Shown: piece by piece, positions 26,689 through 35,025 of the stretch
Layout: every line of letters starts with the position of its first letter
Numbering within the stretch: the stretch's first letter is position 1
From: Paludibacteraceae bacterium
GTDB taxonomy: Bacteria; Bacteroidota; Bacteroidia; Bacteroidales; Paludibacteraceae
Assembly (NCBI GenBank): GCA_017647145.1
Contig: JAGCLD010000041.1
Coordinates: 1-60,161, forward strand
Reading direction: 5' to 3'
Length of the DNA stretch: 60,161 nt
The notes under the pieces: model-generated
Told to the model about the DNA's origin: nothing
The model's database searches: none
Seen by the model: the letters and a program-made list of their open reading frames with translations, nothing else
Program-made: the position numbers and the translations under genes

Positions 26689-28464
26689 TTAGATACCGAG
26701 ACTTGCCTTGATGGCCGGTACTTTAGCTTCCGCTTCAGCAGTCGCTTTGTCGTAATCAGCCGGAGTTGGCATAAGCGCCGGTATTTCGAAGTAGAACTTG
26801 ATTTTCGGTTCTGTACCAGAAGGGCGAACAGAAATCTTCATTCCCCCTTCCGTGAAGTATTGAAGCACGTTACTTGTAGCATTGAGAGCCATAGTGATAG
26901 GCGTTTCCACCCATTCACCATTAAGCAATTCACGTTGTACAAGCGTTTTGAAGTCTTTCGTTTTTACCACCTTTTCGCCCGCTATTTCCACAGGAGGATT
27001 TTGGCGATAGTCAGCCATCATCTGCTTAATTTCATCCGCTCCAGCTTTACCCAGACGCACTACATTAACGGTAGTTTCACGTTGGAAGCCATACTCCATG
27101 TACATATTGAGCAAATAGTCGTAGAGCGTCATACCATTGTCCTTCGCATAAGCCGCAATTTCACAGATGAGACAGATGGCAGAAGGAGAGCATTTGTCAC
27201 GCACAGCGTCATAAGGCAAGAAACCGAAGCTTTCTTCACCACCACCGATATATTTGCGTGTGCCTTCCCACTCGCGAATACGATTGGCAATCCACTTAAA
27301 TCCTGTGTACTCATCTGTGAGAGTAACCCCTTGCTTATCGGCAATCTTGCGAATCATTTCGCTGGTAACGATGGTTTTCACCAAATAGTGTTCCGGACGC
27401 AGTTTGCCAAGTTTTTTCATATTATTAATGATGTAGTAGCAATACATCATACAAGTTTGATTACCATTGATGATGGTCCATTCACCTTTATCGTTACGGC
27501 AGACGATGGCGATACGGTCAGCATCCGGGTCGCTTGCAATAACAAGGTCAGCATTCAATTGTGTACCCAGGTTCATACCCATGGTCATAGCCTCTGCGTT
27601 TTCCGGATTAGGACTTAGCACTGTAGGGAAGTCGCCATCAATCACCATTTGCTCAGGAACTACGTGTATGTTTTCAAATCCCCAAGAGCGAAGACACATT
27701 GGGATGATATGACGTCCTGCTCCATGTAGCGGTGTATAAACAATGTTAAGGTCTTTTTGACGCAAGATGGTGTCTTGGTCGATCATCACCGACTTAACCG
27801 CCATCATATAGTCATAGTCCATTTCACCCCCAATGATTTCGATGAGATGTTCGTTTCCTTCCATTTTAACATCTTCCATCACCACTTTATTCACCTCGTC
27901 GATGATGCCTTGGTCGTGTGGTTGGAGCACTTGGCTACCATCTTCCCAATAGGCCTTATAGCCATTGTATTCCTTCGGATTGTGGCTTGCAGTGACATTC
28001 ACACCACCTTGTGCAGAGAGATGACGGATAGCAAAACTTACTTCCGGTGTAGGGCGTAAGCTCTCAAAAAGATAGACCTTAATACCATTAGCAGCAAACA
28101 CTTTAGCCACAGTTTCTGCAAATAGGCGTCCGTTGTTACGGCAATCGTGTCCTACAACAACGCTTACGGTATCTCCTTTCAGTGTGGTGAATCCACCTTC
28201 ACGTTGGACTTTGAGCAGATAGTTAGCATATCCTTGCGTAGCTTGTGCCACGATGTATTTGTTCATACGATTGATACCCGGTCCCATAAGTCCACGCAAA
28301 CCACCCGTACCAAATTCCAATGTGCGGTAAAAACTATCAATAAGTTCTGTCTTATCTTCCGCTTCCATCATTGCTTTTACAGCATCTTTCGTCTCTTGAT
28401 CATAGTTACCATCCAACCAAGTTTGGGCTTTCGCCATGACAGTTTGTAATAAATCTTGTTCCAT
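26689..28464 (-). CDS. Phosphoglucomutase/phosphomannomutase
   Basis: An alpha-D-phosphohexomutase of 591 aa that moves phosphate between C6 and C1 of glucose or mannose, feeding glycolysis and nucleotide-sugar synthesis. The N-terminal block EFGTGGLRGLMGPGINRMN is diagnostic. The catalytic phosphoserine is Ser160 in VTASHNPKEYNGYKAYW, the metal loop is DPDADRIAI, sugar recognition is GGGEESFGF, and the phosphate-binding loop is VRPSGTEPKIKFYFE. The length and the EFGTGG start fit the PgcA-like subgroup. It has its own promoter. Confidence 0.93.
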   Translation of the reverse strand: MEQDLLQTVMAKAQTWLDGNYDQETKDAVKAMMEAEDKTELIDSFYRTLEFGTGGLRGLMGPGINRMNKYIVAQATQGYANYLLKVQREGGFTTLKGDTVSVVVGHDCRNNGRLFAETVAKVFAANGIKVYLFESLRPTPEVSFAIRHLSAQGGVNVTASHNPKEYNGYKAYWEDGSQVLQPHDQGIIDEVNKVVMEDVKMEGNEHLIEIIGGEMDYDYMMAVKSVMIDQDTILRQKDLNIVYTPLHGAGRHIIPMCLRSWGFENIHVVPEQMVIDGDFPTVLSPNPENAEAMTMGMNLGTQLNADLVIASDPDADRIAIVCRNDKGEWTIINGNQTCMMYCYYIINNMKKLGKLRPEHYLVKTIVTSEMIRKIADKQGVTLTDEYTGFKWIANRIREWEGTRKYIGGGEESFGFLPYDAVRDKCSPSAICLICEIAAYAKDNGMTLYDYLLNMYMEYGFQRETTVNVVRLGKAGADEIKQMMADYRQNPPVEIAGEKVVKTKDFKTLVQRELLNGEWVETPITMALNATSNVLQYFTEGGMKISVRPSGTEPKIKFYFEIPALMPTPADYDKATAEAEAKVPAIKASLGI

Positions 28465-28568
28465 ACAATATTGATTGATTTATATATGTGTGTTAATATT
28501 TTCTATTATTTTCTACGGAACCATGTTCCCTTTTTTAATAATTTGGCATATCAAACTATAATTAATGA

Positions 28569-28600
28569 CAAAGATATGCTTTCTTCTTTAAAAAAGCAAA
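28569..28600 (-). promoter_or_regulatory. Phosphohexomutase promoter
   Basis: On the minus strand TTTG (28597-28600), 20 bp, then TATCTTTG (28569-28576) is a perfect match. The -33 element overlaps the T-run of the terminator of the preceding gene. The leader would be about 100 nt. Confidence 0.7.
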
Positions 28601-28630
28601 AAAGCCGCTTCATAATTCTGAAACGGCTTT
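28591..28630 (-). terminator. Terminator of the Omp28-like gene
   Basis: AAAGCCG (28601-28607) pairs with CGGCTTT (28624-28630), extended by TTC/GAA after one mismatch. On the minus strand it is followed by TTTGCTTTTT. Confidence 0.8.
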
Positions 28631-28650
28631 TATATTGTTGTAGTTCTTTC

Positions 28651-29496
28651 TTATTGAACAGGTACAGCGGCTGCGTTGAGAACTGTTTTGTAGTTAGATT
28701 TTGTTACAAAGACTACAAGTTCGCAGTTTTCAAGTTTCCACGTTGGATTGAGTGTGATTTCGTATTCTTTTTGATAAGTAGCAGCATCTAAAGTTACAGG
28801 ATCACCCAATTGAGCGCTTGCGAATGCGCGTGGTACGTTATTGTGGATATAGTTGTCATCCCATCCTGTAGGACCATATTGTTTAGCCTTCAAGTTGTTT
28901 TCAATAAGCACTACGTTGAGGCAAACTTTTTGTTCATTTTTCACAGCACCATAAACGCCCACTCTAAGTTTACCATCTACCATTTCTTTGTTGATGTTAA
29001 TAGAAGCAGTACCTTCTTGTCTAAGTCCATCTTCATACATAGTAGAAATACCTCCCATTTGTGAGTAAGCTGGGTGAAATACCAAAGAAGACATTTCTTG
29101 TCCGATTATAGGATTACCAGAAGCATCCATACCAAAATCATGATACTTTTGGTTTTCACGGTTGAGCATCATGTTAGGAGCAGCGTTAATTTTGAAGAAG
29201 CTTGCAAGAGCTTTACTTTCTTGCATGGTGTAGTCATCATCAGCGTATCCTGCATGGTGAGTAATCCAAGCCACTCTTGATTCATTACCTGCTATGGTAT
29301 TCTTGATGGCTTGCGTACCATTAGGGCAATTACCACAAGATTGTGATGTGAATTGCTCGATTAAGAGAACACGCGTGAAATCTTCTGTTTCCGGATTCAC
29401 TTTTTTTGTGAGTGCATCAGGTTCATTTCCTGCAGGGGTACATGATGCGAGCACTAAAGCTGCAATGGCCATAAAGGCTAAATAGAATTTTTTCAT
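28651..29496 (-). CDS. Omp28-like lipoprotein with thioredoxin-type CxxC
   Basis: A protein of 281 aa. The N-terminus is a lipoprotein signal (KKF, hydrophobic core, LASC with Cys19). The mature part begins a thioredoxin-like segment with LLIEQFTSQSCGNCPNG (Cys54, Cys57) and a later cis-Pro-like NAAPNMM. The rest matches the Omp28 family of Bacteroidota, first known from Porphyromonas. It is probably anchored in the outer membrane; redox activity is possible but unproven. Its promoter lies inside a perfect 8-bp inverted repeat. Confidence 0.82.
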   Translation of the reverse strand: MKKFYLAFMAIAALVLASCTPAGNEPDALTKKVNPETEDFTRVLLIEQFTSQSCGNCPNGTQAIKNTIAGNESRVAWITHHAGYADDDYTMQESKALASFFKINAAPNMMLNRENQKYHDFGMDASGNPIIGQEMSSLVFHPAYSQMGGISTMYEDGLRQEGTASININKEMVDGKLRVGVYGAVKNEQKVCLNVVLIENNLKAKQYGPTGWDDNYIHNNVPRAFASAQLGDPVTLDAATYQKEYEITLNPTWKLENCELVVFVTKSNYKTVLNAAAVPVQ

Positions 29497-29540
29497 AATG
29501 TATTATTTATGTTAGTGTATTAGAATATTTCTTTTATATA

Positions 29541-29579
29541 GCGCTCAAAGGTACATAAAAATTCTTTGTTGAGCGCAAA
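29541..29579 (-). promoter_or_regulatory. Omp28-like gene promoter inside an inverted repeat
   Basis: On the minus strand TTTG (29576-29579), 22 bp, then TACCTTTG (29546-29553). GCGCTCAA (29541-29548) and TTGAGCGC (29569-29576) form a perfect inverted repeat overlapping the -7 and touching the -33 element. This could be an operator for a dimeric regulator. Confidence 0.55.
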
Positions 29580-29631
29580 AATACCTTATTTTTAACTACT
29601 ACGCAAGAATTATTAACATTTCCTTTTTGCA

Positions 29632-30864
29632 TTACCACATTTTATAGGGCTTTTTTGCCAGCATGACGTTATAGTAACGCTCATCGCCCGTGACCTCCTC
29701 AGCCAGAAAATCCGGCTTAGTGAAACTCTGCTGTTCAGAAGCGAGTTCGACCTCAGCTACGACCAAGCCCTCATTATCCCCTTTGAATTCATCTACTTCA
29801 ACACAGACATCGCCCATAGGCACATAGTGACGAATCTTATCAATGACAGGAGGATGACAAAGTTGCATCAGTTCTTCAGCATCGGCCTTACTAATCTTCA
29901 CTTCGTACTCATAGCGACTCCATCCGTGTTCATTAGGTCGATTTTTGAATGTGATATAGCCATCATTCCCTTTGAGGCGTACTCTCACCGTACGGTCGGG
30001 ATCTTGTGAGATGTAGCCTTGCATGATGCGCTGCGCGTGTGTGGCCATTTGCTTGTAAGAATCATCACTCACAAGGAATTTTCGTTCAATCTCAATATGT
30101 GGGGCAGGAGTCATAGACTGAGCCATCATCTGAAGATAATGCTTCGCGATACCGAGCGAATAGTCGGCTCCATGTTCATTGACAAAATGCATAGCTCCCA
30201 CAGAAGAAGATTCGTTGGCTGCATCCGAGATGACACGTACCACTGTGATGGGACAGTTATAATCCTCGCACACTTGCGCCACGGCAGCACTCTCCATATC
30301 CACACAGAGGGCAGAAGGAACATTTTTGCGTATGGAGTCGCGCATTTGTGTAGAAGAAACGAATAAGTCTCCACTTGCCATGTCGCCCACATACACCTCT
30401 GGCTGTGACATTCCAGACTCCGTCAGTTGTTGGCGGAAGTCAAGGTCGTGCAAAAGGAAAGCATTGACAGCGTCTTTACCCCTCCGGGTGTCATCAGGAT
30501 GAGTGGAGAAGGTGTCTTTTCCCAGTAATGGAATTTGTAAGCGCGGCATGAGCGGACGCGCATCCATGTCGTGTTGGTAGAAATTTCGTGCCACCACTAC
30601 ATCACCCACCTTGAGTTTGTCATCCAATGCACCCGCAATGCCTGTAAAAAGGATGTGTTGAACTTGGTACTTCAGAATCAGTTCGGTAGCCGTTGTAGCC
30701 GCCGCCACTTTTCCCCAACGAGAGAATACACCCACCACTTGTACCCCATTGAGCGTTCCCTCGTAGTAGGTTCTTCCGGCAGATTGCGTTGTTTTTGGAT
30801 TATCAATCGCTTGTAGTATTTTCTGCATTTCTTCGGGCATTGCGCCCATGAGTCCTATTTTCAT
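29632..30864 (-). CDS. MTA/SAH nucleosidase fused to a CYTH triphosphatase-like domain
   Basis: A two-domain protein of 410 aa. Residues 1-240 are a 5'-methylthioadenosine/S-adenosylhomocysteine nucleosidase, with the start MKIGLMGAMPEEM (Glu12), FTGIAGA, catalytic VDMESAAV (Glu191) and VISDAANESS (Asp214). Residues of about 255-410 are a full CYTH domain: the ExExK motif EIERKFLV (Glu258, Glu260, Lys262), RTVRVR, YITFK, the YEYEVKIS strand and VVAEVELA. CYTH enzymes hydrolyse tripolyphosphate, thiamine triphosphate or make cyclic AMP. The reading frame is continuous with no frameshift. The nucleosidase should recycle SAM by-products; the role of the joined domain is unknown. It follows the M48 protease gene by 15 bp. 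Confidence 0.9.
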   Translation of the reverse strand: MKIGLMGAMPEEMQKILQAIDNPKTTQSAGRTYYEGTLNGVQVVGVFSRWGKVAAATTATELILKYQVQHILFTGIAGALDDKLKVGDVVVARNFYQHDMDARPLMPRLQIPLLGKDTFSTHPDDTRRGKDAVNAFLLHDLDFRQQLTESGMSQPEVYVGDMASGDLFVSSTQMRDSIRKNVPSALCVDMESAAVAQVCEDYNCPITVVRVISDAANESSSVGAMHFVNEHGADYSLGIAKHYLQMMAQSMTPAPHIEIERKFLVSDDSYKQMATHAQRIMQGYISQDPDRTVRVRLKGNDGYITFKNRPNEHGWSRYEYEVKISKADAEELMQLCHPPVIDKIRHYVPMGDVCVEVDEFKGDNEGLVVAEVELASEQQSFTKPDFLAEEVTGDERYYNVMLAKKPYKMW

Positions 30865-30879
30865 ACAATAACTTTAGAT

Positions 30880-32106
30880 TTAAGAAAGGGCCAATATACG
30901 TTGATACAGCGTAGGATGTGAGTAACGCATGAACACACAGAAGGGATGAGGCGTGAGATTAGAAAGCGATTGCGCCGCAAGTTTTTTTAATCCTGAAACA
31001 AGGTATGGAGCATATCCGTGCTTCCACACATAGTTATCAGCCTGGTATTCATGGTGTCTTGATTGTATGTTGCCAAAGATGCCCAGCAATAAGGATATAG
31101 GAGTGTAAAGTACACCAAATATAGTGAAATTGACATGGAAGGAGGCTTGCGGGCATCCGGCAGCTTGTGCCACAGCATCGTAGTGGAGACAGAGTCCTAA
31201 GAGATAGAACATCAATAAGGATGTCAGCATAGAGACTGTCATATTTTTAATAGTGTGTTTGTAGTGATTGTGTCCGGCTTCGTGTGCCAATACAGCTACA
31301 ATTTCATCTGTGGAAAGCATATCAATCAAGGTGTCGTAGAGTACGATTCGCTTTTTTCTGCCGAATCCTGTAAAGTAAGCATTTGCTTTTGTAGAACGCT
31401 TAGAGCCGTCAATCACATAAATGCCACTGATGGGGAAATCAGCCTTTTGTGCAAACTGTTCAATCGCTGTGCGTAGGTCGCCTTCCGGCAGAGGGGTTTG
31501 TTTGTTGAAAATTGGGACTATCCATTCGGAATAGAAAAAGTTTATGCACAAACTGATTAACATCATGACTCCCCACGCCAGTAGCCAGAAATAGTCGGGC
31601 AATGCTTGGTATATTAAAATTACTACCGTAAAAATCACACCGTTCATACCAATAGACAGCAGCAGGCTCTTTATTTTATCCGTAACAAAAAGACGCGGTG
31701 TAACTTTGTTGAACCCAAAACTCTGTTCAATTCCAAACACCTTGTAGATTCTCAAAGGGAGGTCAATGAGACTTGATATGAGCGAGTAGAACAACAAGAA
31801 CAAGAGCGAGACAACAAGAGGAACAGAAGACAACTGAGTGGCTGCCCTATCGAGCATTGCTATTCCTCCACCCGCAAACATCACGAGACTGAAAATCGTG
31901 AAGATTGTACCGGAAACAATACTCAGTTTGCGATTTACCCTTGCGTAGGCTTGTTGTTTATTGTACTTTTCATTGTCATAGAGTCCTTCCAAGAGAGGAG
32001 GAATAGGTTGTCTTGAAGCTTTATTATTCAAAAAGATGAGGAGTACATCTTGAAAATAGTCGAATAGAATCAATGCGATTACGAGGAAGAATATTAGTTT
32101 TATCAT
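30880..32106 (-). CDS. M48 family membrane zinc metalloprotease (Ste24-like)
   Basis: An inner-membrane protein of 408 aa with several hydrophobic segments. The zinc site is LAHEAGHNHYKH (HEAGH at residues 275-279), with a third ligand expected in the later HHEYQADNYVWKHGY region. The N-terminal PPLLEGLYDNEKYNKQQAYARVNRKLS and FNKVTPRLFVTDKIKSLLLS blocks are those of Ste24/CAAX prenyl protease type 1 relatives, which in bacteria lack prenylated substrates and probably do membrane-protein quality control. It has its own promoter and is likely cotranscribed with the nucleosidase-CYTH gene. Confidence 0.88.
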   Translation of the reverse strand: MIKLIFFLVIALILFDYFQDVLLIFLNNKASRQPIPPLLEGLYDNEKYNKQQAYARVNRKLSIVSGTIFTIFSLVMFAGGGIAMLDRAATQLSSVPLVVSLLFLLFYSLISSLIDLPLRIYKVFGIEQSFGFNKVTPRLFVTDKIKSLLLSIGMNGVIFTVVILIYQALPDYFWLLAWGVMMLISLCINFFYSEWIVPIFNKQTPLPEGDLRTAIEQFAQKADFPISGIYVIDGSKRSTKANAYFTGFGRKKRIVLYDTLIDMLSTDEIVAVLAHEAGHNHYKHTIKNMTVSMLTSLLMFYLLGLCLHYDAVAQAAGCPQASFHVNFTIFGVLYTPISLLLGIFGNIQSRHHEYQADNYVWKHGYAPYLVSGLKKLAAQSLSNLTPHPFCVFMRYSHPTLYQRILALS

Positions 32107-32133
32107 ATTTGTGTGGTTTGTTGAATATGTTTA

Positions 32134-32165
32134 CAAAGATAGTGAAAGGAGCAAGAAGAAGCAAG
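32134..32165 (-). promoter_or_regulatory. Promoter of the M48 - nucleosidase-CYTH operon
   Basis: On the minus strand CTTG (32162-32165), 20 bp, then TATCTTTG (32134-32141), 27 bp before the M48 start codon. Confidence 0.6.
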
Positions 32166-32260
32166 AATGAATGTGATGAATGTTTAGGGTTTGCAGAAAT
32201 TCACTTCGCCTTAATCTGATTGCCAGAAGGCATGAGTGGTGGGAGCGTAATCCATTGCTG

Positions 32261-32315
32261 ATTCCTATATGGTGGTCGCGAGATGGTCCCGAAGTGGTCG
32301 CGGTGATGCTTGCTC
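32261..32315. repeat. 11-bp periodic repeat (GGTCGCG/GGTCCCG type)
   Basis: Consecutive 11-mers ATTCCTATATG, GTGGTCGCGAG, ATGGTCCCGAA, GTGGTCGCGGT and GATGCTTGCTC occupy 32261-32315. The same series, slightly rearranged, recurs at 44364-44418. Confidence 0.8.
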
Positions 32316-32338
32316 AACAGAGTGATGAGATTAAAAGA

Positions 32339-32367
32339 GAGGGCGTGTCATAGATTGACACACCCTC
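32339..32367. terminator. rpsA terminator hairpin
   Basis: GAGGG-CGTGTCA (32339-32350) pairs with TGACACA-CCCTC (32356-32367) apart from one C/A mismatch, over the 5-nt loop TAGAT. On the minus strand it is followed by TCTTTTAATC; on the plus strand it is followed by CGTTTTTATTT. Confidence 0.75.
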
Positions 32368-32394
32368 CGTTTTTATTTAGAATCTGAGGATTGC

Positions 32395-34287
32395 TTATTC
32401 AGCAGCTTCAGTTTCTTGTGCTTCTTCTGCTGGTTTAGCAGCTTTTTTAGCAGCTTTCTTTTCTTCTTTAGCAGCTAATTTTTCCAAAGCAGCAGCATCC
32501 ATTTGTTCTTTCAATTCAGAAAGAGTTTGTAGGTCACCTAAAGTCGTTTTTTCCAAAGCAGGAGTAGCTACGTGCTCTTCTTTTTTGGTGCGACGTTTTT
32601 TAGGTTGTTCAACTTCTTCTTTCTTATCATCGTAAGTGCGAGTGTGAGAAAGAACGATTCTCTTAGCGTCTTTGTTAAATTCAGTTACTTTGAAAGCTAC
32701 GGTTTCACCAGCTTTAGCTTGTGATCCGTCTTCTTTAACCAATTGTTTTACAGGAGCGAATCCTTCAACGCCATAAGGCAATGTGATTACAGCACCTTTG
32801 TCCATGATTTCAGCGATAGTTCCTTCGTGGATGCTATCAACAGTGAATGTTGTTTCGAGAACATCCCATGGATTTTCTTCCAATTGTTTGTGGCCTAAGC
32901 TCAAGCGACGGTTTTCTTTGTCGATTTCGAGCACTTGAACTTCGATTTCAGCACCGATTTGAGTAAATTCAGATGGGTGTTTGATTTTCTTAGTCCAAGA
33001 GAGGTCAGAGATGTGGATGAGTCCGTCAACACCTTCTTCGATTTCTACGAATACACCAAAGTTAGTGAAGTTGCGTACTTTAGCGTTGTGTTGAGTACCC
33101 ACAGCATATTTAGTTTCCACAGTTTCCCATGGGTCAGCTTTGAGTTGTTTGATACCCAAAGACATTTTGCGTTCTTCGCGGTCGAGTGTTAAAACAACAG
33201 CTTCTACTTCGTCACCAACTTTGAGGAAGTCTTGAGCAGAGCGGAGGTGTTGTGACCAGCTCATTTCAGAAACGTGGATAAGACCTTCTACACCAGGAGC
33301 GATTTCAACGAATGCACCGTAGTCAGCCATAACAACCACTTTACCAGTAACTTTGTCACCCACTTTAAGGTCAGCGTTCAAAGCATCCCATGGATGAGGA
33401 GTGAGTTGTTTCAAGCCCAAAGCAATACGTTTCTTTTCGTCGTTGTCCACTTCGAGAACCACCACATTGAGTTTTTGGTCAAGAGTAACCACATCTTCCG
33501 GATGAGAAACACGTCCCCAAGAGAGGTCAGTGATGTGGATAAGACCGTCAACACCGCCGAGATCGATGAATGCACCATAAGAAGTGATGTTCTTAACAGT
33601 ACCTTCAAGCACTTGACCTTTTTGCAAGCGGCTCATGATTTCTTGTTTTTGTTGTTCGAGTTCAGCTTCGATAAGCGCTTTGTGAGAAACAACTACGTTC
33701 TTGAATTCGTGGTTGATTTTCACAATCTTGAATTCCATAGTTTTTCCAACGAACAAATCGTAGTCGCGAATAGGTTTCACGTCGATTTGTGATCCTGGCA
33801 AGAACGCTTCGATACCGAAAACGTCAACGATCATACCACCCTTAGTGCGGCACTTGATGTAACCTGGTACGATTTCGTCGTTATCCAAAGCAGCATTAAC
33901 TCTATCCCAAGAACGAGCAGCGCGTGCTTGTTTGTGAGAAAGAATCAATTGTCCTTTTCTGTCTTCTTGATTTTCAACATACACTTCCACTTTGTCACCC
34001 ACTTTGAGTTCTGGGTTATAGCGGAATTCGCTCATAGGCACGATACCATCAGACTTGTAGCCAACATTTACTACAACTTCGCGTTTGTTGATAGAAATGA
34101 CAGTTCCTTCTACCACTTCTTTGTCTTTGATGGCATTTAAGGTTTGGTCATAAATTTTGATAAGTTCTTCTTTTGATTGTGCGCCAAGGACTTCACCTTT
34201 TTCATAAGCATCCCAATCAAATTCAGCAGCCGGAGCAGCTACTACGTTGTTTTGTACATCTTCAACGATGTTTTCTTTGTTTTCCAT
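32395..34287 (-). CDS. rpsA: 30S ribosomal protein S1
   Basis: A protein of 630 aa when started at the Met at 34287 (MENKENIVED). An upstream in-frame Met at 34347 would add 20 residues with no family similarity. Six S1 RNA-binding domains can be counted, for example VVVNVGYKSDGIVPMSEF, GAFIDLGGVDGLIHITDLSW, GAFVEIAPGVEGLIHVSEMSW and GVFVEIEEGVDGLIHISDLSW. The last is followed by a Lys/Glu/Ala-rich tail with KKRRTKKEE. S1 brings mRNA to the 30S subunit, which matters in a group that uses few Shine-Dalgarno sites. The gene has a structured leader and a palindromic promoter, both suggesting regulation. Confidence 0.95.
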   Translation of the reverse strand: MENKENIVEDVQNNVVAAPAAEFDWDAYEKGEVLGAQSKEELIKIYDQTLNAIKDKEVVEGTVISINKREVVVNVGYKSDGIVPMSEFRYNPELKVGDKVEVYVENQEDRKGQLILSHKQARAARSWDRVNAALDNDEIVPGYIKCRTKGGMIVDVFGIEAFLPGSQIDVKPIRDYDLFVGKTMEFKIVKINHEFKNVVVSHKALIEAELEQQKQEIMSRLQKGQVLEGTVKNITSYGAFIDLGGVDGLIHITDLSWGRVSHPEDVVTLDQKLNVVVLEVDNDEKKRIALGLKQLTPHPWDALNADLKVGDKVTGKVVVMADYGAFVEIAPGVEGLIHVSEMSWSQHLRSAQDFLKVGDEVEAVVLTLDREERKMSLGIKQLKADPWETVETKYAVGTQHNAKVRNFTNFGVFVEIEEGVDGLIHISDLSWTKKIKHPSEFTQIGAEIEVQVLEIDKENRRLSLGHKQLEENPWDVLETTFTVDSIHEGTIAEIMDKGAVITLPYGVEGFAPVKQLVKEDGSQAKAGETVAFKVTEFNKDAKRIVLSHTRTYDDKKEEVEQPKKRRTKKEEHVATPALEKTTLGDLQTLSELKEQMDAAALEKLAAKEEKKAAKKAAKPAEEAQETEAAE

Positions 34288-34385
34288 TATTGGAACATTT
34301 TTAATTAATGCAGACGAGTCTGCGGGGTTAAACATTAAGGGAATCAAGTTCCCCGATTACTTACATTAGTGCTTATTTTACAAAG
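34288..34385 (-). promoter_or_regulatory. Structured rpsA leader
   Basis: The roughly 98-nt leader can form GGGAA/TTCCC (arms 34349-34353 and 34339-34343) and GCAGAC/GTCTGC (34312-34325), the latter about 25 nt before the start codon. CGGGG and CCCCG (34351-34355 and 34323-34327) could pair instead, giving an alternative fold. S1 autoregulation through its leader is known in Escherichia coli; here it is inference. Confidence 0.45.
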
Positions 34386-34434
34386 CGACTGCAAAGGTAG
34401 TGTTTTTCTCTGAGAGTCACAACCTTTGCAGTCG
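34386..34434 (-). promoter_or_regulatory. rpsA promoter within a 13-bp inverted repeat
   Basis: CGACTGCAAAGGT (34386-34398) and ACCTTTGCAGTCG (34422-34434) are perfect reverse complements 23 bp apart. The left arm holds most of the TACCTTTG -7 box of rpsA (34392-34399, minus strand). The right arm overlaps the GTTG -33 element (34420-34423). In the other direction AACCTTTG (34421-34428) nearly matches a -7 box. Confidence 0.7.
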
Positions 34435-34486
34435 TTAGTTTTACGAAATATTTCTATTTACAAAATCTTTGTTCTTTCGGCAAGAA

Positions 34487-35014
34487 TTATTCTTTGAGTA
34501 ATTGGTCGATTGTTTGCACTAAAAGATTAAATTCCTGCTCTTTGTACAGGCGGGTGAGCATCACAATTTTGCCATCTTTTCCGATTAGTACATTGCGTGT
34601 GATGCCAGCATTTCTTTCAGCATAGAGTGCAAAGATGTCGGCACCGGGGTCGAGCGCCATGGGATAGGTGACACCAGTGGAGAGCATAAATGCTTTGACT
34701 TTATCGAGCGGCTCATCACGGTCGACTCCCAGCAAGATAAAATTGGGGTTGTCTTTATGGCGTTGCCATATACGCTGTTCAATATGAGGCATTTCTTTGC
34801 GACAGACTCCGCACCAACTTGCCGTGAATTGAAGCATGACCACTTTGCCTTTGCATTGTTTGAGCGAAAAGGAAGAACCATCTACCAGTGTGGCTTGAAA
34901 ATCAGGAGCAAGTTGTCCGACTTTCACCCAATAGCCGAGGCTGTCTAGTTGATTAGCCATGAGTGCAAGAGATGCGAACAAAGAGAAAACACAGCAAAAA
35001 AGAGTTCTTTTCAT
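34487..35014 (-). CDS. TlpA-like thiol-disulfide oxidoreductase
   Basis: A protein of 175 aa with a signal peptide (MKRTLFCCVFSLFASLALMA) and a thioredoxin/AhpC-TSA fold. The active site is ASWCGVCRKEM (Cys68, Cys71), preceded by VGQLAPDFQATLVDGSSFSL and followed by the Pro-containing GVTYPMALD and RNVLIGKDGKIV. It works in the periplasm on disulfides, perhaps in cytochrome or envelope-protein maturation; no partner gene is nearby to specify this. It is the last gene of a long leftward operon, 11 bp after apbE. Confidence 0.88.
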   Translation of the reverse strand: MKRTLFCCVFSLFASLALMANQLDSLGYWVKVGQLAPDFQATLVDGSSFSLKQCKGKVVMLQFTASWCGVCRKEMPHIEQRIWQRHKDNPNFILLGVDRDEPLDKVKAFMLSTGVTYPMALDPGADIFALYAERNAGITRNVLIGKDGKIVMLTRLYKEQEFNLLVQTIDQLLKE

Positions 35015-35025
35015 ATCCTAAAAAT

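Noticed and set aside
26860-27618. 252-aa plus-strand open frame opposite the phosphohexomutase
   Set aside because: The minus-strand gene has all catalytic motifs, and the opposite frame has no recognisable domain or signal.
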